From Planctomycetaceae bacterium (lineage in GTDB: Bacteria; Planctomycetota; Planctomycetia; Planctomycetales; Planctomycetaceae): a DNA stretch of 53,534 nt. Numbering within the stretch: the first letter of the stretch is position 1; each line of letters begins with the position of its first letter. Below are positions 47,469 to 53,534 of the stretch, in pieces. The notes under the pieces are model-generated. The model did not search any database. It had not been told where the DNA came from and worked only from the letters and a program-made list of their open reading frames with translations. Position numbers and translations under genes: made by a program. The DNA lies in NCBI GenBank assembly GCA_029259845.1, contig JAJDEI010000267.1, forward strand, positions 1 through 53,534, given 5' to 3'.

Positions 47469-49070
47469 ATGCCAATCAAGGTTTCACGCCCGCGCGTCAT
47501 CGTCCTCACGCTGTCGCTGTTTTGCGTGCTCACGGCAGGGACACCCGGTTGGGGACAGGGAATCACCATTATGGATCCGGCGAAAGCCCGCGTCGATGTG
47601 CCGGCTCCGGTGCCCCCTCAAGTGTTCGTTCTCGACAACCGCAAACAGTTGTTCGCGGACGACTGGGTGATCGAACAGAGGCAAGGACTGAAACGCACGT
47701 TGCATCCGGTCCGCAAGCATCCGGGCAACCCGCTGTTCCGTGCGGAAATGCCTTGGGAAAGCCCCTGCGTACTGCTGTACGGCAGCGTGATGTACGACCC
47801 CGGCCGCGATGAAGACCGGTTTCGCATGTGGTATCTGTGTTTCACGCCGAAGTACAACGAGGACTACTCCAAACGCCTCGAAAAATCGGGACGCATCGCT
47901 TACGCCGTCAGCCGCGATGGACTGCATTGGAAACGCCCCGAGTTGGGGCTGCATGAGTACGCAGGGAACAAACGAAACAACATTGTCATCCCCGGCCCGT
48001 GGGGCGTGGCCAGCATTCACCACGATCCCCGTGATCCTGACCCGAAGCGGCAATACAAGGCCCAGGTCCGTTACAACGGACACCGGGCCTACTTCTCTCC
48101 GGACGGGATTCGTTGGATCGAGCAGGGGCGGATGACGCTCAGCGCTTTCGATCGCTCAACGGTGCATTGGCATCCGCTCGAACAACGGTGGTTTGCCAGT
48201 ACCAAGAATTGGTACACGATTCCGGACGGCGAAGACCAGCGCGGCCGCGGATATGCCGAGAGCGACGACTTCCTCGAATGGGGGCCGGTCACGTTCATGT
48301 GCGGCACCTCAAAAGAGAGCGGAGAAATCGTCTATGGATTGGAACCGTTCTACTATGAGAGCCTGTTCTTCGGCCTCTGGGACCGCTATCGGCACGAACC
48401 CAAGGGACTGCTGGACGTGCAACTGGCCGTCAGCCACAACGGCCGCCACTGGGAGCGGCCCAGCGATGACGCCTGGATCCCGCTCTCGCCGCTTCCCGAC
48501 GACTTTGAGCGAAAGACCTCCCCCCGCAGTCCCACAACCGGCGTCGACCCTTTCGACGCGCGCGTTCCGTGGGATTTCGCCAACAACAGCGCCAGCATCC
48601 TCGGGCCGCTTCGCGTGGGGGACGAGTTATGGATGTACTACAGCGGCCGCACCACCGACCACCGCAGCCGTCCGCATGTCGGGGCGATCGGTCTCGGCAC
48701 GTTACGGTTGGACGGGTTCTTCTCACTGGACGCGGGGGCGACGGCGGGCGCGCTGCTGACGAAGCCGCTTCGCCTCGTGCATGACCAGTTGCACGTCAAC
48801 GCCGACGCCACCGGCGGGCAACTTCGCGCCGCCATAATCGATGAGCAAGGCGAGGTCATCGCTCCCTTCACCCTTGAGAACTGTGTGCCGCTCACGACGG
48901 ACAATGTGCGGCATTGTCTTGCCTGGAAGGGAGCGTCCGACCTGAGCGATGTCGTCGAGAAGACGGTCCGGCTGCAATTCGAGATGCGCGGCACCAACCT
49001 GTACGCGTTCTGGACCGGTGAAGAACGCCGCTGGCACACGCCCAGCACAACGACTTGGTCACCTCGGTGA
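47469..49070 (+). CDS. Secreted protein of the GH32/43/68-like beta-fructosidase superfamily
   Basis: ATG at 47469 (MPIKVSRPRVIVLTLSLFCV) starts a 533-aa protein with a signal peptide (about 1-30, ending AGTPGWGQ); the upstream frame from 47382 is rejected. The mature part shows a five-bladed-propeller style: LFADDWVIEQRQGLKRTLHP, RIAYAVSRDGLHWKRPELGL, DPRDPDPKRQYKAQVRYNGH, AVSHNGRHWERPSDDAW and a final beta-sandwich (about 440-533; TLRLDGFFSLDAGATAGALL). Repeated S.DG..W words are typical of glycosyl-hydrolase-like propeller proteins abundant in planctomycetes. The catalytic acidic residues are not certain, so the enzyme activity is inferred only. Periplasmic or extracellular. Confidence 0.72.
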   Translation: MPIKVSRPRVIVLTLSLFCVLTAGTPGWGQGITIMDPAKARVDVPAPVPPQVFVLDNRKQLFADDWVIEQRQGLKRTLHPVRKHPGNPLFRAEMPWESPCVLLYGSVMYDPGRDEDRFRMWYLCFTPKYNEDYSKRLEKSGRIAYAVSRDGLHWKRPELGLHEYAGNKRNNIVIPGPWGVASIHHDPRDPDPKRQYKAQVRYNGHRAYFSPDGIRWIEQGRMTLSAFDRSTVHWHPLEQRWFASTKNWYTIPDGEDQRGRGYAESDDFLEWGPVTFMCGTSKESGEIVYGLEPFYYESLFFGLWDRYRHEPKGLLDVQLAVSHNGRHWERPSDDAWIPLSPLPDDFERKTSPRSPTTGVDPFDARVPWDFANNSASILGPLRVGDELWMYYSGRTTDHRSRPHVGAIGLGTLRLDGFFSLDAGATAGALLTKPLRLVHDQLHVNADATGGQLRAAIIDEQGEVIAPFTLENCVPLTTDNVRHCLAWKGASDLSDVVEKTVRLQFEMRGTNLYAFWTGEERRWHTPSTTTWSPR

Positions 49071-49224
49071 TTGACGACCCCGGTGCGTGCCTGCTCCGGA
49101 GACAGCCGAGTGCCCTTGAAGAAAGCCCTCGCGATCTGCGCTCCACGCAACGGATGAACAAGCGGCGCCGGCGGCCCACTCGACCGGCGGCCCATTCGAC
49201 CGCGCAGTCCCGGAAGATGTCCGG

Positions 49225-50313
49225 TTACTCCGCTTGGCCATTTGATGCGACCGGTTCGGCAGGCGTGACGACGCCCCGCTTTTCGAGGACTTTCGTTCGG
49301 ATTTCGTCGAGGATCTGCGGGTTCTCTTCCAGGAAGGTGCGGGCCTTGTCGCGGCCTTGTCCCAGCCGCGTGTCTCCATAAGCAAACCAGCTTCCGCTTT
49401 TGGTGACGATGCGGTCGTCCGTCGCCATGTCGAGCACGTCGCCTTCGAGGCTGATGCCGCTCTTGACGAGCATGTCGAACTCGGCGATCCGAAAGGGAGG
49501 GGCCACTTTATTCTTGACGATCTTCGCTCTCATGCGAATGCCGACGGTTTCGTCGCCATCCTTGAGCGAGGCAATCCGACGGACATCGATGCGGCACGAA
49601 CTGTAGAATTTGAGCGCGCGGCCACCGGGCGTTGTCTCCGGACTGCCGAACATCACGCCGATTTTTTCACGAAGCTGGTTGATGAAAACTACACACGTCT
49701 TCGATTTGGAGATGCAACCGGTCAGCTTCCGCATGGCCTGACTCATCATGCGCGCCTGTAAGCCGACATGCCGGTCGCCGATTTCACCGTCCAGTTCCGC
49801 CTTGGGGACGAGAGCCGCCACGGAGTCGATCACGATCACATCCACCGCGTTGGACTTGATCAGCATCTCGGCAATCTGCAGGCCCTCTTCTCCGAAGGAG
49901 GGCTGGCTCACCAGCAGTTCCTCCAGATTGACTCCCAGCCGCTTAGCCCATGACGGGTCGAGGGCGTGCTCCGCGTCGATGAACGCGGCGATCCCCCCCC
50001 CTCGTTGGGCATTGGCAACCACGTGCAGCGCCAACGTCGTTTTTCCGCTCGATTCAGGACCAAACAACTCCAGCACGCGGCCCCGAGGGAATCCGGACCC
50101 CCCCAGGGCGAGATCAAGCGACAGCGCCCCGGTCGGAATGCCCGGGACGGAAGAGTTTCTGGGATCGGACAGCTTCATGATCGAGCCTTCACCGAAGGCC
50201 TTCTCGATCTGTCCCAGCGTGTTTTGCAGCAGCTTGTCGTGCTCGTTGCCGGACTCATTCGCTTTCGCGGCAACTTGTCGTCGTGCGGTTTTCGTTTTTG
50301 CGCTTGCAGCCAT
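49225..50313 (-). CDS. recA: RecA recombinase
   Basis: ATG at 50313 ([20 protein letters not shown]) has GGAG 8 nt upstream and gives 362 aa; two earlier in-frame starts lie too close to or before the ribosome binding site. Walker [10 protein letters not shown] is at 85-93, followed by the ATPase core with [15 protein letters not shown] (Walker B), GRALKFYSS and [11 protein letters not shown] loop L2, and the [20 protein letters not shown]-terminal region. RecA polymerises on single-stranded DNA, drives strand exchange and triggers LexA self-cleavage. Length and motifs are standard; the C-terminal tail ([15 protein letters not shown]) is short. Upstream is a long gene-free region with an imperfect LexA-like box. 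Confidence 0.97.
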   Translation of the reverse strand: MAASAKTKTARRQVAAKANESGNEHDKLLQNTLGQIEKAFGEGSIMKLSDPRNSSVPGIPTGALSLDLALGGSGFPRGRVLELFGPESSGKTTLALHVVANAQRGGGIAAFIDAEHALDPSWAKRLGVNLEELLVSQPSFGEEGLQIAEMLIKSNAVDVIVIDSVAALVPKAELDGEIGDRHVGLQARMMSQAMRKLTGCISKSKTCVVFINQLREKIGVMFGSPETTPGGRALKFYSSCRIDVRRIASLKDGDETVGIRMRAKIVKNKVAPPFRIAEFDMLVKSGISLEGDVLDMATDDRIVTKSGSWFAYGDTRLGQGRDKARTFLEENPQILDEIRTKVLEKRGVVTPAEPVASNGQAE

Positions 50314-50399
50314 CACCATTACTCCGCCTCTGTTACAGCCATCGAGCACCGCACACACCGGCGGATACCGCAACCGATTCCGTCCACCTTACAATAAGT

Positions 50400-50411
50400 G
50401 TACAAGAGTTC
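50400..50411 (-). promoter_or_regulatory. Candidate LexA-like box upstream of recA
   Basis: On the minus strand GAAC-TCTT-GTAC resembles the GAACnnnnGTTC box of Gram-positive LexA with one mismatch. It lies about 87 bp upstream of the recA start. Planctomycete LexA sites are not known to me, and no lexA gene is in view, so this is weak evidence. Confidence 0.3.
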
Positions 50412-50550
50412 AAGTTAGGCGCCAAGCCCAGCCGACAAGATTCTCGTCGAAACGGTCCCGTTTGAGAAGCGAGCAGTGGCCAACGACTGATGTTGAACGA
50501 GAAGTCGGCGATCACCGCGTGCCGACTGGGATTCCCTTACCGATGGCTGA

Positions 50551-50576
50551 CCCGTCGCTAACGCTCCGGGCTCTGA
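50551..50576 (+). repeat. Dispersed 26-bp repeat, copy 4
   Basis: GTCGCTAACGCTCCGGG followed by CTCTGA; the exact reverse complement of copy 3 at 43839. It lies upstream of recA. Confidence 0.75.
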
Positions 50577-50683
50577 TTTGATGACGACCATCGGGCTTTC
50601 CGTTGTTTGAAACGGCGAGGCGGCGGTTAACGGGGCAACACGGGGTCATCCGTCCGAAGGGGGGATTTCCCCCGGGGGCGGGG

Positions 50684-50819
50684 GGGGCTGGGGCGCGATT
50701 GAAGCCACGGAAACTGTCCCCGCTCCGAACACCGAGGCCGTGACGCAGTTCGTTCACCCTCCACAGACCCCGCGTTCCGCGCGGGTCGCTAATCGACGGT
50801 TCAGATCGCCCCAGCCACC
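50684..50819 (+). repeat. Dispersed element with terminal inverted repeats, copy 2
   Basis: The ends GGGGGCTGGGGCG and CGCCCCAGCCACC pair (one or two mismatches), and the interior aligns with 23087-23227 in the same orientation. A local stem CCCGCG/CGCGGG at about 50769-50784 replaces a weaker GCCCCA/TGCGGC stem in copy 1. Confidence 0.65.
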
Positions 50820-50847
50820 GCCGCCATTGGGCGGATGCGTCCGGGCA

Positions 50848-51417
50848 TCAGTCCTGTGCAGCATCGGCGATCTCCTCCAACAGCAGTTCGAGGTAGGACC
50901 GACGCTCTGCCACCGACAACCTCAAATGCACTGCGAGTCGTTTCAACGAATCTCGCGCGGCTTGCCAGCCGGATTCGGGGCTGATCGTCTCCAACTCGAC
51001 AAACTGGCCCAGCGGCTCGACAGTATCCAGCACCAATTCAACAGGGCGATCCTCCCAATCGAGCCGACACGAACGGCGTTGCTTCGTGACGGTGAGAATC
51101 TCCCGGAAGCCCAAGGCAGACAGCATTCCGGCCATCTGGTGACGAGCGTCCGCACCGGCGGCAAATGCGACTTCCACTTCCTGACGCGTCTTCGTCTCCT
51201 CGTCGACCTTCGGTCCCTTATAGGTCAGGTGATTGTTCTCGCCCTCAGAGCGAATCCGGAACCCTTCGTCCGTGTTTCCGAAATCTCGCACCGGATGCGC
51301 AAAGTACGCATCTCGCTGTTGCCTCGGCGCGGACGGCTCTGTGCCGAGTTGCCGAATCCGATCCCCAAGACCGTCATCTGCGTCCCGGCGGAACTTCAGT
51401 TCAACTTCATAATTCAT
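50848..51417 (-). CDS. CYTH-domain protein (class IV adenylate cyclase-like)
   Basis: ATG at 51417 (MNYEVELKFR) starts a 189-aa protein; the frame to 51552 overlaps the VanZ gene and is rejected. The N-terminal ExExK-like EVELKF (residues 4-9) is the CYTH hallmark, with RDAYFAHPVRDFGNTDEGFR (the YF and R strand), LTYKGPKVDEETKTRQEVEV, VTKQRRSC and ELVLDTVEPLGQFVELETIS. CYTH proteins include class IV adenylate cyclases, thiamine triphosphatases and inorganic triphosphatases; the EETKTRQEVE stretch favours the CyaB group. Substrate not certain. Cytoplasmic. It lies 85 bp after the VanZ-like gene on the same strand. Confidence 0.85.
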   Translation of the reverse strand: MNYEVELKFRRDADDGLGDRIRQLGTEPSAPRQQRDAYFAHPVRDFGNTDEGFRIRSEGENNHLTYKGPKVDEETKTRQEVEVAFAAGADARHQMAGMLSALGFREILTVTKQRRSCRLDWEDRPVELVLDTVEPLGQFVELETISPESGWQAARDSLKRLAVHLRLSVAERRSYLELLLEEIADAAQD

Positions 51418-51502
51418 TGATGGTTGCTGCCTCTCCGGGGTCGCGGGTGAGTAAGAATCGGGGACGTTTGAACGCCGGGAGGGCGAGGCTCCGGACAGGC
51501 GA

Positions 51503-51934
51503 TCACGGCGGGGATCCTGTTGCACGGGGACGAAACCGGTTAAGTAACGCAATCGTCAGCACGCCCAAGCTGGCGCCCAGCAGATCGAACACCCAGTCGG
51601 CAATGTCGCAAGTGCGTCCCACAGGAATCTGCAGCAACTCGTCGATTGCGCCATACGTTGCCAGAATAAGCACTGTGGCCAACAAAACTTTGCCCGACAG
51701 CGGGCGACGCAGCCCCACCCAGAACGTGAGCAACAAACCCAACACGCCGTACCCGACGAAATGGACGACCTTGTCCGCCCCCGGAATGGAGACAGGAGCA
51801 CGGCGAATGGGGACGTGTGTCGCTGCAAACAGCACGATCCAGTAGACCAACAACGCGGCTGCGACGAACCGCCGCAGACCGAGATTCCCTGACGCACCTG
51901 CGTTCCCGGTCGCATCGTCGCGTGGAGTCGGCAT
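51503..51934 (-). CDS. VanZ-family membrane protein
   Basis: ATG at 51934 (MPTPRDDATGNAG) gives 143 aa; the longer frame to 52156 runs antisense into the aminotransferase gene. Four hydrophobic segments are visible: FVAAALLVYWIVLFAATHVP, GADKVVHFVGYGVLGLLLTF, KVLLATVLILATYGAIDELL and WVFDLLGASLGVLTIALLNR. The HFVGYGVLG and DELLQIPVGRTCDIADWVFD motifs are the VanZ signature. VanZ gives low-level teicoplanin resistance in enterococci; in other bacteria the role is unknown. It follows the aminotransferase gene by 64 bp and precedes the CYTH gene. Confidence 0.85.
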   Translation of the reverse strand: MPTPRDDATGNAGASGNLGLRRFVAAALLVYWIVLFAATHVPIRRAPVSIPGADKVVHFVGYGVLGLLLTFWVGLRRPLSGKVLLATVLILATYGAIDELLQIPVGRTCDIADWVFDLLGASLGVLTIALLNRFRPRATGSPP

Positions 51935-51998
51935 CTTCACAACCTCAGCGGGTGTCCCTTCCGTCCCATCACACCGGTCCCGCGATGCGGTCGCCTCA

Positions 51999-53264
51999 TC
52001 ACGGAACGGGATACTCGGTCGAGAGACGAAATCCCGGGCGTTGCTCCAGGAACGCCTCCAGACGGCCCTCGCGGCCAATCGCCCGCGGGAGAAATTCGAG
52101 GGCCTGGCGCAGCCGCTCGTTCGGTTCGGCACAACTAAAGCGAAGGAAACCGGCACCCGCCTCGCCGAAGCACTCGCCCCCCAGACAGGCGACGCCGAAC
52201 GAGTCGTCCGCGCCTTCGAGCAGGTACAATGCCAGTCCGTGGCTGGTGATGCCCAGCCGATTGCACACCGGCGCCACGTTGGGGAAGACGTAAAATGTCG
52301 CCAGCGGCGGCAGACTGTGAAATCCTTCGATCCGATTGAGTCCGTCCGTCAGCAGCAGCACCTTCTCGCGGAACAGTCCCATCTGCTCCTTTCGTTGAGC
52401 ATGGTCCTGCTTGAGCGCCCGCGTGCCGGCCATTTGCACCAGCGGAGGCGTGCAGGACAGCGACGTGTTGATCATTTTGCCGAGGGAATCGGCGACCTCA
52501 TTGGAGGCGACCGCGAACCCGAGACGCCACCCGCTCATGCTGTACGATTTACTGAAGGTGTAGGCAGCGACCGCTTGGGACAGCATCCCGTCCTGCGCCA
52601 GCAACGAGTGGTGAGCTCCCTCCCAGACCATGTGGCAGTACGGTTCGTCGCTGAAGACCGCGATGTCCCGTCCCCGCACGAGGTCGGCGATGTCGCGGAG
52701 ATCCTGCTCGGTGGTGACGCCGCCGGTCGGGTTGTGCGGCGAGTTCAGAAAGATCGCCTTGGGCGAGGCGGCCTCGTTCAGGAACTTCTCAATCTGTGCG
52801 GCTTCCGGCCGGAAGCCGTGCGATTGCCGCAGCGGTGCGAAAACGACCTCAGCCCCGCGGCGATGGATGTTGGGCACATAGGTCGGGAAGTACGGGCTGA
52901 AGACCAGTACGCTGTCGCCTGGGTTGAGAAACGCTTCGCAGAAGAACTGTTCGAACACCTTGGCGCCGGGACCGGCGACGATGTTCTCCGCTGTCGCCGG
53001 AATGCCGAACTCGCTGCTCACGAATTCGGCAGCCGCCTGCCGAAACTCGGGCAGCCCGGGCGAGGGACAATAGTGCGTATGATTGCTCTGAATCGCTTCG
53101 ATGCCGGCCGTCTTGGCGGACTCGGTTGTCTCGAACGGACTGTCGCCGATCTCCAGTTCGACAACATCCTTCCCCGCCGCCTGAAGCTGTTTGGCAACAG
53201 CAAGCACGGTGAACGCCGTCTCGACCGTCAGAGACTGAGCAAACTGGCTGAGAGTCGCTGGCAC
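51999..53264 (-). CDS. PLP-dependent class I/II aminotransferase
   Basis: GTG at 53264 (VPATLSQFAQSLTVETAFTV) is favoured because AAAGGGGG lies 4 nt upstream; a longer GTG start at 53291 is possible. The 421-aa product has ELEIGDSPFETTESAKTAG, HYCPSPGLPEFRQA, NIVAGPGAKVFEQFF, FLNSPHNPTGGVTTEQDL, the cofactor-binding FSDEPYCHMVW and TFSKSYSMSGWRLGF with PLP lysine 239, and the C-terminal FLRFSCAEPNERL with the substrate-carboxylate Arg. It is an aspartate/aromatic-type aminotransferase (subgroup I, fold type I). The specific amino acid is not determined. Cytoplasmic. Confidence 0.9.
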   Translation of the reverse strand: MPATLSQFAQSLTVETAFTVLAVAKQLQAAGKDVVELEIGDSPFETTESAKTAGIEAIQSNHTHYCPSPGLPEFRQAAAEFVSSEFGIPATAENIVAGPGAKVFEQFFCEAFLNPGDSVLVFSPYFPTYVPNIHRRGAEVVFAPLRQSHGFRPEAAQIEKFLNEAASPKAIFLNSPHNPTGGVTTEQDLRDIADLVRGRDIAVFSDEPYCHMVWEGAHHSLLAQDGMLSQAVAAYTFSKSYSMSGWRLGFAVASNEVADSLGKMINTSLSCTPPLVQMAGTRALKQDHAQRKEQMGLFREKVLLLTDGLNRIEGFHSLPPLATFYVFPNVAPVCNRLGITSHGLALYLLEGADDSFGVACLGGECFGEAGAGFLRFSCAEPNERLRQALEFLPRAIGREGRLEAFLEQRPGFRLSTEYPVP

Positions 53265-53419
53265 GTCGCCCCCTTTGCTGTATCGAACCACGGAATCAGA
53301 CCCAACCCGCTACGGTAGCAGGCTAGGTCCCTTTTTCAAACCGGGCCATCGCGTCTAGGCAGGGTGACGCTCCCGCGGAGCCGCAACACTCGCAGGGGCC
53401 CCCTCAGGGCCAGCGCACA

Positions 53420-53534
53420 CTAAATCGTTTCTCCGGTGAGGACTTCGGTCAAAAAGTCGTCGTTCCAGCCGCAGCAGCGGCGTTTCATGACAAGGCGGTC
53501 GCGGCTGGGATGTTGTTTGAGCAGTGAGAGTGTC
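53420..53534 (-). CDS. ISAs1-family transposase, C-terminal fragment (cut by window edge)
   Basis: The minus strand ends ...RRCCGWNDDFLTEVLTG then ETI and TAG (stop at 53420-53422). LSLLKQHPSRDRLVMKRRCC, then GWNDDFL corresponds to the end of ISAs1-type transposases, where an AGWN(D/E)(D/N)(F/Y)L motif closes the protein. The rest lies outside the window. Upstream of the stop on the plus strand, 53292-53419 should include the IS end; a terminal repeat was not confirmed. Confidence 0.65.
   Translation of the reverse strand, partial: TLSLLKQHPSRDRLVMKRRCCGWNDDFLTEVLTGETI

Larger units (their letters stand above)
50314..50847. other. Gene-free region upstream of recA
   Basis: It contains the candidate box at 50400-50411, a copy of the 26-bp dispersed repeat (50551-50576) and the element at 50684-50819. 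No open frame here looks like protein. The CYTH gene ends at 50848. Confidence 0.6.

Noticed and set aside
49169..49200. 16-bp tandem GGCGGCCCACTCGACC / GGCGGCCCATTCGACC between two convergent genes
   Set aside because: Only two units and no link to the 15-bp in-frame repeats or any regulatory pattern; recorded but not scored.

Overview
The window is chromosomal DNA of a planctomycete (Planctomycetota), probably of the Planctomycetales/Pirellulales type. The evidence is the gene mix: a PVC-type membrane-bound dehydrogenase/cytochrome with HEAT repeats and a CxxCH site, a Ser/Thr kinase fused to a formylglycine-generating-enzyme domain, a 2161-residue surface protein with the N-terminal LExRxLLSA motif plus dockerin and GEVED modules, a tetrahydromethanopterin biosynthesis gene in a bacterium, several Uma2-family genes, and short dispersed repeats that I associate with planctomycete genomes. 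Base composition is high-GC throughout, which explains the many long antisense open frames. No rRNA, tRNA or CRISPR array was seen.

Layout. 1-132: the end of an IS5-like insertion sequence (transposase N-terminus on the minus strand, terminal repeat at 115-132). 312-4466 (+): a GrpB-like gene, then a tight three-gene run of L-lactate permease, DUF447 flavoprotein and beta-RFAP synthase (C1/methanopterin metabolism). 4593-12963 (-): PVC cytochrome, HEAT-repeat membrane protein, TatD-like hydrolase, Uma2, GNAT acetyltransferase and an 81-aa conserved protein. 13111-22892: a glycan-related block. It has a polyprenyl-phosphate-sugar-synthase-like GT2 paired with a GT39 membrane glycosyltransferase and a 57-aa membrane peptide, two HGSNAT-like membrane acetyltransferases around a sialidase, a ChbG/YdjC deacetylase, and a Tat-exported Gfo/Idh/MocA oxidoreductase. 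Two 227-bp copies of one MITE-like element, in opposite orientation, flank the first acetyltransferase.

23359-29813 (+): kinase-FGE fusion, zinc-ribbon membrane protein, and a FixJ-like regulator whose phospho-acceptor Asp is Glu. 29778-42632 (-): the giant surface protein, a flavin-dependent-halogenase-like enzyme, a chorismate-lyase-like protein, two tandem Uma2 genes, a HemN/HemW-type radical SAM protein and an ATP-grasp-like protein. The ATP-grasp-like gene is divergent from a ferrochelatase (42766-43809, +). 44052-53264: an unknown 161-aa protein, a sugar-phosphate isomerase, an M28 peptidase, a secreted five-bladed-propeller-like glycosidase relative, RecA, a CYTH protein, a VanZ-like protein and an aminotransferase. 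53420-53534: the C-terminus of an ISAs1-family transposase, so the window has transposase fragments at both ends.

The most notable signals are: (i) a halogenase-like gene next to a chorismate-lyase-like gene, suggesting a halogenated hydroxybenzoate product; (ii) an in-frame copy of a dispersed intergenic repeat inside that halogenase gene; (iii) two previously unnamed (to me) dispersed element families with terminal inverted repeats; (iv) the pseudo-receiver regulator; (v) 15-bp minisatellites expanded in frame in four unrelated genes; and (vi) the DUF447-MptG pair. All functional calls are from sequence reading and memory of protein families. No database search was run.
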